Origin: CBDBND01 sp965207985
Lineage (GTDB): Bacteria; Pseudomonadota; Alphaproteobacteria; Rhodospirillales; Rhodospirillaceae
NCBI GenBank assembly: GCA_965207985.1
Contig: CBDBND010000032.1
Location: 124,001-188,000, forward strand
Length of the DNA: 64,000 nucleotides
Direction: 5' to 3'
The position numbers and the translations under genes are program-made. Shown here in pieces: positions 1 through 9,085 of this stretch. Every line of letters starts with the position of its first letter. Positions within the stretch are counted from its first letter, which is position 1. The notes beneath the pieces are model-generated. The model saw nothing but the letters and a program-made list of their open reading frames with translations, was not told the DNA's origin and ran no database searches.

Positions 1-3000
1 TATTGGCTGGAAGCCCGTTCCATTGCAGCAAGTAATGACACCGGTTCGTACGCCGTTTCCGCGAGTTTCACGAACGATGATCAAACAGACGGCTCTATCG
101 ATGCCGCCAACTTGGATGGAAGCAACGGCTTTGTCCTTAATGGGATTGATGCTCTGGACTATAGCGGCCTTTCGGTCTCCGCTGCGGGCGATGTCAACGG
201 AGACGGCATCGGTGACCTGATCATCGGCGCCAGGGGTGGCGACCCCAACGCAGTCACCGATGCAGGTGAGATCTATGTCGTGTTCGGCAGCTCGGGCATT
301 GCCACGACGGGCACCATCGCGTTGTCCGCTCTCGGCGGCACCAATGGATTTATCATCAATGGGATCGATTCTGGTGATAGCAGCGGCTTTTCGGTTTCTG
401 CGGCCGGTGATGTCAACGGCGACGGCATCGACGACTTGATCATCGGCGCACGTTTGGCAGACCCCAACAGCACCAGCTCCGGTGAAAGCTACGTGGTTTT
501 TGGCAGTTCCGTCATCGGTGCCACCGGCGTCGTCGCGTTATCGGATTTAGACGGAACCAACGGCTTTATCATCAATGGCATCGATGTGGGGGACGGCAGC
601 GGCATTTCAGTCTCCGCGGCAGGAGATGTAAACAACGACGGTTTCGATGACGTCATCATTGGAGCCAATGGTGGGGATCCCAATGGAAACTCCGGCGCCG
701 GTGAGAGCTACTTGGTTTTTGGCGGTCAAAACGTGGGCAGCACTGGCACCGTTGAATTGTCGGCCCTCAATGGCACCAATGGCTTTGTCATCAACGGTAT
801 AGACGCCGGGGATGGAAGTGGCATGTCGGTTTCCGCCGCCGGGGATGTCAACAGAGACGGGTTCGATGACGTCATCATTGGAGCATCAAACGCCGATGCC
901 AATGGTGATTTGTCCGGCGAGAGTTATGTGGTCTTCGGCGCAACTGATGTCGGCGGTACCGGTGTTGTCGAATTGTCTGCGCTCAACGGCACCACCGGCT
1001 TTGTCATCAATGGCATTGATATTGGTGATTACAGTGGTGTTTCGGTATCTGCTGCAGGGGACGTAAACGGGGACGGTTTCGATGATGTCATCATCGGTGC
1101 TTATGCGGCTGATCCCAACGGAAGCTCAAGAGCAGGTGAGAGTTATGTGGTTTTCGGCGGGCTTAATATCGGAAGCAGCGGTGTTTTTGAATTGTCAGCC
1201 CTGGATGGGACCAACGGCTTCGCCATCAACGGGATCGATGCCATGGATTACAGCGGATCACGGGTATCCGCTGCGGGCGATGTCAACGGTGACGGCTTTG
1301 CTGACCTGATCATTGGGGCCAATGGCGGCGATCCAAGTGGAAACGCAGGTGCCGGGGAAAGTTATGTGGTTTTCGGCTCAGCCACTCTTGGCGGCACCGG
1401 CACCTTCGAGTTGTCCACCCTCGATGGCACCAACGGCTTTGTCGTCAACGGAATAGACTCCGGCGATAGCAGTGGTTCGGTTTCGGGAGCGGGAGACATC
1501 AATGGCGACGGCATCGATGACGTCATCATTGGCGCGGAGCGCGCTGATCCCAATAGCAACTCCGCGGCGGGCGAAAGCTATGTGATCTTCGGTATAGACG
1601 AATCCGAAGGTTTTATTGTCAACGGGACCGACCCTTTGGACCAAAGCGGCCGTTCGGTATCCCCGGCGGGAGATGTCAACGGCGACGGTATCGATGATTT
1701 TGTGATTGGGGCCGCGAATGCGGATCCCAACGGCAATTCTGATGCGGGCGAAACCATAGTGATCTTTGGCACCACCACCGCCATTGGCCCCAGCAACACA
1801 CTTGATTTGTCTGCGCTCGACGGGACAAACGGTTTTATCATCAATGGTATCGATGCGGGAGACCAGAGCGGCTTTTCGGTCTCCAATGCGGGCGACGTAA
1901 ACGGCGACGGCGTCGATGATCTGATCATCGGGGCTAGAAATGCGGATCCCAACGACAATGAGTCCGGTGAAAGCTATGTGGTGTTCGGTGCAACCAACGT
2001 TGGCGGCACCGGAACGGTCAATCTATCCGCGCTCGACGGCACCAACGGCTTCGTCATCAACGGAGTCGGATCCAGAGATTACAGCGGTTGGTCGGTGTCC
2101 GCCGCGGGGGATGTCAACGGCGACGGGTTCGATGACCTGATCATCGGTGCCCGTGGCGGCGATCCCAACGGCAATGACTCCGGCGAGAGTTATGTGGTGT
2201 TCGGCGCCGCTGACATTGGCAGCAGCGGTGCCATTGCACTGTCTGGGCTCAATGGCTTCAACGGTTTCGTTATCAACGGGATCGGCGCAAGGGACTATAG
2301 CGGCTGGTCGGTGTCCGCCGCCGGGGATGTCAACGGTGACAGCTTTGACGACCTGATCATCGGCGCCAGGGGCGGTGATCCCAACGGCAACGGGTCCGGC
2401 GAGAGCTACGTGATCTTCGGTGCTCCCGCTTTAGGCGGCACCGGCACCATCAACTTGTCTACGCTCAACGGCACCAACGGTTTTGTCATCAATGGCGTCA
2501 ATGCCGGAGATGAAGCAGGCTTTTCGGTGTCCAGCGCTGGGGATGTCAACGGCGATGGTCTCAATGACCTCATCATTGGCGCCTCGGGCGGTGATCCCAA
2601 CGGCAACGCCGATGCGGGGGAAAGTTATGTGGTGTTCGGTGCGACCAATCTAGGTGCCGCCGGTGCCGTTGAACTGTCGTCTCTCAATGGCACCAACGGC
2701 TTCGTCATCAACGGGATCGACTCCGGGGACGGCAGCGGCTTTACCGTCTCTGCGGCGGGTGATGTCAATGGCGACGGGTTTGATGATGTGATCATCGGGG
2801 CCGCGTCGGCCGATCCCGCCGGAAACACTGATGCCGGAGAAAGCTATGTGGTCTTTGGCGGTCTCGATGTGGGTGCAACCGGTGTCATTGAACTGTCCGC
2901 GCTTAATGGCAGCAACGGTTTTGTCATCAACGGCATTGATGCCGGTGATGACAGCGGGTTCTCCGTCGCCGCAGCGGGAGACGTCAACAACGACGGGTTT

Positions 3001-3258
3001 AGTGATTTGATCATCGGCGCCACCGGTGGCAGCCCCAACGCAAACGACCGCGCCGGTGAGACCTATGTGCTGTACGGCAGCGCCAATATTGGCAGCGGCG
3101 GCGTTCTTAATCTGTCGAATCTGGTAAGCGAGGTTACAACGTTCACCACCGCAAGCTCCGCCCGAACCGCAGGGACGGACAGCAGCACCGAGGGTTATGT
3201 CACAGCCACGTTCGATGCCGACTCATGGGCAATCGTGGATGACACTTTGCTGACCTAA
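1..3258 (+). CDS. FG-GAP repeat (integrin-alpha-like) surface protein, 5' end missing
   Basis: The frame is open from the first base of the window, so the true start lies upstream; it ends at TAA 3256-3258. The first ~35 visible residues resemble the end of a beta-sandwich domain (possibly PPC-type, weak). Then come 14 copies of a ~72-residue unit. Each unit has an NGFVINGID-like opening, a GDVNGDGFDDVIIGA-type segment (an FG-GAP blade with a calcium-binding D-x-N-x-D-G loop), a GESYVVFG strand and an ELSALNGT linker. Families with this blade fold into beta-propellers and are usually exported or surface-bound; fourteen blades suggest two seven-bladed propellers (inference). Repeat 7 lacks one residue in the SSGFSVS stretch and the unit from 7 to 8 is short (177 bp). 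The ~45-residue tail has no visible sorting motif. Ligand unknown. Confidence 0.9.
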   Translation, partial: YWLEARSIAASNDTGSYAVSASFTNDDQTDGSIDAANLDGSNGFVLNGIDALDYSGLSVSAAGDVNGDGIGDLIIGARGGDPNAVTDAGEIYVVFGSSGIATTGTIALSALGGTNGFIINGIDSGDSSGFSVSAAGDVNGDGIDDLIIGARLADPNSTSSGESYVVFGSSVIGATGVVALSDLDGTNGFIINGIDVGDGSGISVSAAGDVNNDGFDDVIIGANGGDPNGNSGAGESYLVFGGQNVGSTGTVELSALNGTNGFVINGIDAGDGSGMSVSAAGDVNRDGFDDVIIGASNADANGDLSGESYVVFGATDVGGTGVVELSALNGTTGFVINGIDIGDYSGVSVSAAGDVNGDGFDDVIIGAYAADPNGSSRAGESYVVFGGLNIGSSGVFELSALDGTNGFAINGIDAMDYSGSRVSAAGDVNGDGFADLIIGANGGDPSGNAGAGESYVVFGSATLGGTGTFELSTLDGTNGFVVNGIDSGDSSGSVSGAGDINGDGIDDVIIGAERADPNSNSAAGESYVIFGIDESEGFIVNGTDPLDQSGRSVSPAGDVNGDGIDDFVIGAANADPNGNSDAGETIVIFGTTTAIGPSNTLDLSALDGTNGFIINGIDAGDQSGFSVSNAGDVNGDGVDDLIIGARNADPNDNESGESYVVFGATNVGGTGTVNLSALDGTNGFVINGVGSRDYSGWSVSAAGDVNGDGFDDLIIGARGGDPNGNDSGESYVVFGAADIGSSGAIALSGLNGFNGFVINGIGARDYSGWSVSAAGDVNGDSFDDLIIGARGGDPNGNGSGESYVIFGAPALGGTGTINLSTLNGTNGFVINGVNAGDEAGFSVSSAGDVNGDGLNDLIIGASGGDPNGNADAGESYVVFGATNLGAAGAVELSSLNGTNGFVINGIDSGDGSGFTVSAAGDVNGDGFDDVIIGAASADPAGNTDAGESYVVFGGLDVGATGVIELSALNGSNGFVINGIDAGDDSGFSVAAAGDVNNDGFSDLIIGATGGSPNANDRAGETYVLYGSANIGSGGVLNLSNLVSEVTTFTTASSARTAGTDSSTEGYVTATFDADSWAIVDDTLLT
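124..3108 (+). repeat. 14 tandem 216-219 bp coding repeats
   Basis: Unit starts fall at about 124, 343, 559, 778 and 994, and so on, giving a period of 216 or 219 bp (72-73 codons), with one short unit of 177 bp between about 1432 and 1609. The copies are conserved in protein but differ at many third positions. This is therefore an old, diverged array, not a recent expansion. It encodes the FG-GAP blades of the surrounding gene. Confidence 0.9.
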
Positions 3259-3379
3259 GACCTTTTTTATTGGTCGTAACAGACAACCTGCCGCTTAGCC
3301 ATGGTTTCGTGTGAGCGATCCCACACTCTTCACGAGGACGTGTGTTGTTCTTGTGAACAAGCGCCTGAATCATACTGGC

Positions 3380-4399
3380 ATGCGCTCGGACAACGCCCTC
3401 GTCCTCTCCATCATCGGTTTCATTGTCGCCGTCAGTGTGACCTTGGCGGCCAGCCTGGCTGAGGCCAATCCCAAGCGCTGGGCGCGGGAATGGCCCAACA
3501 CGGATTTCACCCGCACCTCCATCAACTTCAATGAGATCCGCTCCGGCGGGCCGGGCAAGGACGGCATTCCGGCCATCGACGATCCGCAATTCGTGCCTGC
3601 CCCCATGTTGCTCAAGGACTCCGACTGGCTGGGGCCGGATGAGCCGGTGATCAGCGTGGTCGTCGGTCTCGACGCCCGGGCCTATCCGGTCTCCACATTG
3701 ATGTGGCATGAGATCGTCAACGACGAGTTCAACGGCGTTCCTCTCGCCATCACTTACTGCCCGCTGTGCAATTCGGGAATTGTGTTCAAGCGCACGGTGG
3801 GAGAGCGGGTGCTGGATTTCGGTGTGTCCAGAAAATTGCGCCATTCGGATATGGTCATGTACGACCGGCAGACCGAAAGCTGGTAGCAGCAGTTCCTCGG
3901 CGTATCCATCGTCGGCGACATGCTGGGAACGGAATTGGAAACCTATCCGGCGCGCATGGAATCCTTCTCCCGCTTCGTCGAACGCTATCCCGACGGCATG
4001 GTGTTGATTCCCCGCGAACCGCGCAGGCGCAACTACGGCCGCAACCCCTATGAGCGCTACGACTCGAGCCGCAAGCCGTTTCTTTACGACGGGGATTACG
4101 ACGGACCGGTCCCGCCTTTGGCGCGGGTGGTTGCCATCGGCAATAAAGCCTGGGCCTTGGACTATGTGCGGGCGCAAGAGCGCATTGAACATGAGGACCT
4201 AATCATCGCCTGGGAGCCCGGCCAGAACTCGCCGCTGGACCGCTCGTCCATCCGCCGCGGCCGGGACATCGGCAATGTCATCGTCCTCAGGCGCAGCGCA
4301 GACGGCACACTGGAAGACGCCGTCCACGACATTCCCTTTGCCTTCGCCTTTAAGGCTTTTCGTCCCGACGGGGTGATTTACACAGGCGAAGGCAGCTAA
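3380..4399 (+). pseudogene. DUF3179 domain protein, split by an in-frame TAG
   Basis: One reading frame runs from ATG 3380 to TAA 4397-4399 apart from a TAG at 3884-3886. The N-terminus is a Sec-type signal peptide (hydrophobic core LVLSIIGFIVAVSV, then A-E-A). After it come the TYCPLCNSG cysteine motif and the MVMYDRQTESW stretch typical of DUF3179 proteins. The family continues here with W-W-Q-Q; the second Trp codon is read as TAG and the frame resumes with QQFLGVSIVGD. The likely change is TGG to TAG. The downstream ~170 codons remain well conserved, with no other disruption, so the mutation is recent or a sequencing error. A GTG at 3311 could start the frame earlier, but the signal peptide favours 3380. 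The 3' end overlaps the stop of the convergent binding-protein gene. Biochemical function of the family is not established. Confidence 0.85.
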
Positions 4400-6017
4400 C
4401 GCGGTCCGTCTTGTTTGACCGACAAGAAGCGGCCGGGGTGGGTGTTGCGGCTATGGATCTGCCAGCCCTGAACCTTGGGCGAAACCAAATTCCGGAATGC
4501 ATAATAGAAAAGAGGTGCGAGCGGCTGGTCTTCGCCCGCGACTTCCTCCGCTTCCCGGTAAACAGCCAGGCGCGCGTCCACATCGACCGTACGGTCGGCG
4601 CGGTCCAACAACGCGTCCAAAACCGGATTGACATAGCCCGACTGATTCATCGGTCCTGATGTTGATTTCAACAGATAGAGATACGTTGAAGGGTCAACGG
4701 CTTCCGGATACCAGGCGGCGCGGGCAATCTCGAAATTGCCACTGCGCGTATCGGCATACAACGTGGGTGTGTCGGAGCCGATCAGTTCAGTGTCAATAAA
4801 GAGTCGGTTCCACATACGGGCAACCACGTCGATGGTCGCGGCCACGATGTCCTGATTGTTGTAACGGAGCCGAACCTTGAGGGATTTTCCCGGCTATAGC
4901 CAAGTTGGAACAGCAAGTTCTCTGCTCTTTCAAGGCGTTCAGCGCTGCTGCCATGCAACACGGACGGAAGATATGGCCCGAGATCTCCCATGACAGCGGG
5001 ATGCACCAGGGAATAGGCGGTGGTCTCCCCGCCTCTTAAAAAGCTCTCGGTCAAAACTTGCCGGTCTATTGTCATGGACAAGGCTTGACGCACCCGCACG
5101 TCATCAAAAGGCGGTTGATTGACGTTAAAGATGAGAAATTCCACACCGAGGGACGCATGCACCATAAGCGCCTCGGGTATGTTGTCCTCAATCCATTGTA
5201 TGCGCTGGCGTGGGACAGCCGGCACCACGTCGATTTCACCGGCGCGGAAACGGTCGATGGCGGTGCCAAGGTCTTCCGTCGGATGAAAGTAGAGCGCATC
5301 GAGAGACACGGAGTCCGCATCGTAGAATCTCGGGTTGGGTACCAGCCGCACATGGGTTTGGGGAATCCACTCCTCAAGAAGGAACGCACTGTTGCCGACG
5401 ATGGTGCCCGGGCGGGCCCAACGGGGACCGGCCGTTTCCACCACATGTTTTGGCACGGGCAGACCCCGGTGAATGAGGATTTGCGGCAAGTAGGGTGTGG
5501 GATGCTCAAGCTCCATCACCAGAGTGAGATCGCCTTCAGCCCGCACACCGAGGGTGCTTGGCGCCGCTGCGCCCGTGTTGATCGCCTGTGATCCCTTGAT
5601 GGGATAAAGCAGCGAGGCAAAGGAGGATGCCGTATCCGGATCGAACAGGCGGCGGAAGGAATAGACAAAATCGGCGGCCGTGAACGGCGTGCCGTCGGAC
5701 CATTCCAATCCCTCGCGCAAATGCCACCTATAAGTCAGGCCGTCGTCGGACACGGACCAGCTGTGCGCCATGCCGGGCAAGATTTCACCGGCGGGACCGA
5801 AAGCGGTCAGCCCCATGAACAGTTCCATGGCGATACTGGCTTCCCAGCCGTTGGCTGTTTTGTGCGGGTCAAGGCTGTCCGGCTCGCCCCCGTTGCCGCG
5901 GTGAACTACGGAGTCCGCAGCCACGGGTCCTGATATTGCGACCACGCCAATGGCCAGTGTTGTGACAAGGCAAAGTGTCTTGATGACGTTGTGTATGATC
6001 GATCGATGGGTGTGCAT
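4396..6017 (-). pseudogene. Peptide/nickel ABC transporter substrate-binding protein (SBP_bac_5), frameshifted
   Basis: The N-terminus at 6017 is a signal peptide (LCLVTTLAIGVVAISGPVAA) followed by the family-5 start GGEPDSLDPHKT, then LEWSDGTPFTAADFVYSFRR. Such periplasmic proteins deliver oligopeptides to Opp/Dpp-type importers. The first frame is lost after GYSRENP. One base shift at the GGG run 4881-4883 restores KVRLRYNNQDIVAATIDVV and the rest of the C-terminal lobe down to 4396. An expected P-L-K requires one extra C on the coding strand, so a single-base deletion is the simplest explanation. With the shift repaired the protein would be ~540 residues, normal for the family. No permease or ATPase genes are beside it, and a second, truncated binding protein gene diverges from it. 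Confidence 0.85.
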
Positions 6018-6070
6018 GGCGCATCCGTGATAGCCTGGGAGGAAACGTTCAGTAAAGAGACGGAATAAAC

Positions 6071-6225
6071 ATGACGATCGGCCCGGCTGTCCTTGTGATT
6101 GCGAGCCTGGTGTTCGGCAGTGCTGCCGACGCGGTGACGCTGCGGGTGGGCGCCTCCAGCCGCCCCATCGGCCTGGGCAATCCTTACGATTCCATCTCCA
6201 CCTTGGGCAGCCATTCCCGCTCTCA
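6071..6225 (+). pseudogene. N-terminal fragment of a second solute-binding protein, cut by an IS
   Basis: ATG 6071 begins a signal peptide (VLVIASLVFGSAADA) followed by VTLRVGASSRPIGLGNPYDS, which resembles the mature start of family-5 peptide-binding proteins. The frame enters the IS5-family element at about 6226. No continuation of a binding protein is found after the IS at 7157, where mscS begins within 55 bp. The rest of the gene is therefore gone, not merely interrupted, which points to an IS-associated deletion. The family call rests on about 30 mature residues and is tentative. Confidence 0.55.
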
Positions 6226-7156
6226 GAGTCTGGCCGGAAAAGAATCGTTTATTTTCATAACCTTGCTAGTCTACGGATGAAGACTTGGATGCTGGCGATC
6301 AGGAGCCAGGCAAGGGCGCTCTCGACGGTCGCCTTGAAGTCCTTCGCAAGGCGGCGGCTGCGCCCGAACCATGCGAAGGTGCGTTCGACCACCCAACGGC
6401 GCGGCAGCGCAACGAAGCCGTCCGCCTTGTCGTTGCGCCTGACGATCTCCAGCGCCCAGTCGCCGATCTTCTTCAGCGCCCCGGCCAGCTTAGGGCCGGC
6501 GTAAGCGCCGTCGGCGAAGATATGGCCGACCCCGGGAAACCACGCCCCCACCTCGGCGAGCAGCGACGGCGCACCGTCGCGATCCTGGATGTCAGCCTCG
6601 TGGACCACGGCACCGAGCAACCGCCCGCCAGTGTCCACCACGATATGGCGCTTGCGGCCCATCACCTTCTTACCCGCGTCAAACCCGCGCGGACCTCCGC
6701 TTTCCGTGGTCTTCACCGACTGGCTGTCGATCACCCCGGCAGTCGCGGCAGCGGCCCGCCCCTCGGCCTCGCGGGTGCGCGCCAGAAGCGCCCGGTTGAC
6801 CTCCTGCCACGTCCCGTCGTCGCGCCACTTGTAGAAATAGTACTGAACCGAGCTGCGCGGCGGAAACTCGCCGGGCAGCATGCGCCACTGGCAGCCGCTG
6901 CGGGCCATGTACAGGATCGCGGTCATCACTTCCCGCATATCCGTCTTGCGCGGGCGGCCCAGAGCCCTTGCGGGCGGCATATGGGGTTCGATCACGCACC
7001 ATTCGGTATCGCTCAGATCGCTTGCGTAGCGGTGCGCCTCGCGCTCATATTTCTCACGAGTGGCGTCAGTCCACATCTTGTTATCCTCCTTGCTGGCGAA
7101 CACAACAAGGGAATCACAAGGGACTGATTCCACTCAATTCTTTTTCGGTCAGGCTC
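6226..7156 (-). mobile_element. IS5-family insertion sequence, complete (~931 bp)
   Basis: Imperfect terminal inverted repeats are visible: GAGTCTGGCCGGAAAAGAAT at the left end, and GAGCCTGACCGAAAAAGAAT reading in from the right end. They enclose one transposase gene on the minus strand. The flanking triplets fit a TNA target (TCA left, TAA right) but are not identical, so this is not a clean target duplication. Bases 6777-7157 are repeated at 12432-12812 with no difference seen by eye. Confidence 0.85.
6255..7076 (-). CDS. IS5-family DDE transposase
   Basis: The start at 7076 (MWTDATREKYE) is preceded by an AAGGAGG ribosome-binding site seven bases upstream; an earlier in-frame ATG at 7133 has none. 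The protein is ~273 residues. It begins with a helix-turn-helix/DUF4096-type region (LSDTEWCVIEPHMP, MTAILYMARSGCQWRMLP). The catalytic DDE residues can be placed: Asp in GVIDSQSVKTTE, Asp in FADGAYAGPK, and Glu in RWVVERTFAWFGRSRR. All are intact, so the element is probably still active. An identical N-terminal part occurs at 12432-12731, fused to a foreign sequence. Confidence 0.93.
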   Translation of the reverse strand: MWTDATREKYEREAHRYASDLSDTEWCVIEPHMPPARALGRPRKTDMREVMTAILYMARSGCQWRMLPGEFPPRSSVQYYFYKWRDDGTWQEVNRALLARTREAEGRAAAATAGVIDSQSVKTTESGGPRGFDAGKKVMGRKRHIVVDTGGRLLGAVVHEADIQDRDGAPSLLAEVGAWFPGVGHIFADGAYAGPKLAGALKKIGDWALEIVRRNDKADGFVALPRRWVVERTFAWFGRSRRLAKDFKATVESALAWLLIASIQVFIRRLARL

Positions 7157-7211
7157 TAAGAACGAACTGACCCTGAAATTTTCTCGCTGATGTCACCCAT
7201 TCTTCAAAACC

Positions 7212-8057
7212 ATGACCAACGGGGAAGCCATAGATCTTGAGCAAAGACTGACCCAAGCAATTGACATCAGCATGGGTGTCATCACCTCGTACGGCTTATC
7301 GGTGGTGGGCGCCATCATCATTTTCATCGTCGGCTGGATTGCCGCCAGCTGGGTGTCCAGCGCCATCCGCCGGGCGGCGGAACGATCTGAGCGGATCGAT
7401 ACCACGCCGGGCAGTTTCTTCGCCTCCATCGCCAAGTACGGCATTCTTGCTTTTACCCTCATCGCCGTGCTGTCCCGCTTCGGGGTGGAAACCACCAGTT
7501 TCGTCGCCCTACTCGGCGCCTTGGGTTTGGCTATCGGCCTCGCGCTGCAGGGTACGCTCGGACACATCGCCTCGGGCGTCATGCTGATTATCTTTCGGCC
7601 GTTCAAGATCGGTGACTTTGTCGACACCGCCGGCGTTTCAGGAACGGTAAAAGCCATCGGTTTGTTCACCACCGAATTGGCCACCGGCGACAACGTGCAG
7701 GTGATCGTGCCCAACGGTGCCGTCTGGGGCGGCACCATCAAGAACTTCTCCGGCAATGCCACCCGGCGCGTCGACATGGTTATGGGTATCGGCTACGGCT
7801 CCAACATCGACCATGCCATCAAGACTATGAAGGACATCGTTGAGGGCGATGACCGGATCCATAAAGATCCGGCGCCGTTCTTTGCCGTCAGCGAACTGGC
7901 CGACAGTGCGGTCAACATCACTATGCGCGTCTGGGTCGATGCGGGCGACTATTGGGGCGTGAAGTTCGATCTGACCAAGAGCTTTAAGGAAGCCTTTGAT
8001 CGGGAGGGCATCGACATTCCCTTCCCGCAAACGGTAGTACATCACATTAATGATTAA
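7212..8057 (+). CDS. mscS: Small-conductance mechanosensitive channel MscS
   Basis: The protein is 281 residues, the usual MscS length. It has three membrane segments: VVGAIIIFIVGWIAASWV (residues ~32-50), a second around 73-90, and the pore-lining TM3 with the Gly/Ala pattern ALLGALGLAIGLALQGTLG. The MscS beta domain follows (FKIGDFVDTAGVSGTVKAIG, VPNGAVWGGTIKNFS). It ends in a cytoplasmic alpha/beta domain. The channel opens under membrane tension and releases ions during hypo-osmotic shock. It starts only ~55 bp right of the IS5 element, so its native promoter may have been replaced or lost. It is convergent with the transglutaminase gene. Confidence 0.95.
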   Translation: MTNGEAIDLEQRLTQAIDISMGVITSYGLSVVGAIIIFIVGWIAASWVSSAIRRAAERSERIDTTPGSFFASIAKYGILAFTLIAVLSRFGVETTSFVALLGALGLAIGLALQGTLGHIASGVMLIIFRPFKIGDFVDTAGVSGTVKAIGLFTTELATGDNVQVIVPNGAVWGGTIKNFSGNATRRVDMVMGIGYGSNIDHAIKTMKDIVEGDDRIHKDPAPFFAVSELADSAVNITMRVWVDAGDYWGVKFDLTKSFKEAFDREGIDIPFPQTVVHHIND

Positions 8058-8072
8058 GAATGCCGGCGGTGG

Positions 8073-8978
8073 TTATGCTACACTGGCATTAGTGACATCC
8101 GTTTCAGCCTTAACCGTGACATCGACAGCCATTTCAAGAAAGTCACCGGTCTCACCTGTGAATGTCCCGGAAATGGGAATGGCCTGGGACGGGTCCCGGG
8201 CCACGGCGATGCGCACCAGATTGTGGGTGCCGTACGATCCGTTGGTTGGGTCAAACTCCAGCCACCCCGCGCCCGGCAGATACACTTCGACCCAGGCGTG
8301 GGTTGAACCGGCGCCGGTGACATCGCTGGGTCCGCCGTCGATAGCCGGATCATAGAGGTAGCCGCTGACAAAGCGCGCAGCGATGCCGACGCTGCGCACC
8401 GCTTCCATCATGAACAGTGCATAGTCCCGGCAAGACCCTGATTTTTGCTCAAGTGTTTCCACCGGCGTTTGCACACCCGGATCATGACGTTGCACGTATT
8501 CGAATTCTTCTCGAATGGCACCGGAAACCTTGAGTAAAAAATCCTCCGTGTTCGTACTGCCGATCCCGTTATTCATGAACCGCCGTGTCCATTCGGTGAC
8601 CTTGCGATCCGGATCACGGTAATGACGCTCAATGGTGCGCCCTAAATCTGGCACTTCACTGGCCGGATAACTAAACGGCAGTGTCGTTGCAAAAGACTCG
8701 ATGGGAAATCCGGAAGTAACGGGTGCATAGCGTTCAATGACAATCGTCGATTCAATATTGAGCGTATCGGCTAAGTCTGAGAACGTGGCGACGGCCACGG
8801 AGTTTCCAAACACATCGTGAATCCAGCGCAACTCAGCGGTCGGCGACATGCTCAGTGTTGAGTCCAAAAGACGCAGGTCGTGGCTGTCCCGGGGGCGCAA
8901 CATCATCCGGTGTTCACCGAAGGTCACCGGTTGCGCATAACGGTAGGTGGTGGTGTGAAAGACCGACAGCCGCTGCAA
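8073..8978 (-). CDS. Transglutaminase-like cysteine protease/peptidase domain protein
   Basis: The 301-residue protein starts with the bacterial transglutaminase N-terminal beta domain (FHTTTYRYAQPVTFGEHRMM). The catalytic core follows: Cys in KSGSCRDYALFMMEAVR, His in STHAWVEVYLPGAGW, Asp in EFDPTNGSYG. All three catalytic residues are present. It has no signal peptide and is probably cytoplasmic. It is the last gene of a three-gene minus-strand cluster with the alpha-E and circularly permuted ATP-grasp genes. This partnership is known from comparative genomics, where a peptide-bond-making ATP-grasp and a peptide-cutting transglutaminase homologue are proposed to build and trim a peptide tag or small peptide. 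The substrate is unknown. Confidence 0.93.
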   Translation of the reverse strand: MQRLSVFHTTTYRYAQPVTFGEHRMMLRPRDSHDLRLLDSTLSMSPTAELRWIHDVFGNSVAVATFSDLADTLNIESTIVIERYAPVTSGFPIESFATTLPFSYPASEVPDLGRTIERHYRDPDRKVTEWTRRFMNNGIGSTNTEDFLLKVSGAIREEFEYVQRHDPGVQTPVETLEQKSGSCRDYALFMMEAVRSVGIAARFVSGYLYDPAIDGGPSDVTGAGSTHAWVEVYLPGAGWLEFDPTNGSYGTHNLVRIAVARDPSQAIPISGTFTGETGDFLEMAVDVTVKAETDVTNASVA

Positions 8979-9085
8979 AACGTGATCCAGTAACTTATTG
9001 ATATATAAGCGGGGTTCTTATATCAGGACCGGCTCCAGTCAGCTAGCCGTCAGCCACCCGTCAACGGCTTTAATCCTCGTCCTGA

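Noticed and set aside
124..3108. CRISPR array or satellite repeat
   Set aside because: The regular 216-219 bp periodicity is coding repeats of a beta-propeller protein and there is no repeat-spacer pattern.
1..3258. Many 60-130 codon frames on both strands within the FG-GAP gene
   Set aside because: They are shadow frames created by the repeated, GC-rich coding unit. They have the same 216-219 bp period and no ribosome-binding sites.
3200..4192. A 330-codon minus-strand frame across the DUF3179 gene
   Set aside because: The plus strand encodes family motifs on both sides of the nonsense codon; the minus frame shows none and overlaps the FG-GAP gene end.
6285..7127. A 280-codon plus-strand frame opposite the IS5 transposase
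   Set aside because: It is the antisense of a GC-rich gene with DDE motifs on the minus strand and has no recognisable domain.
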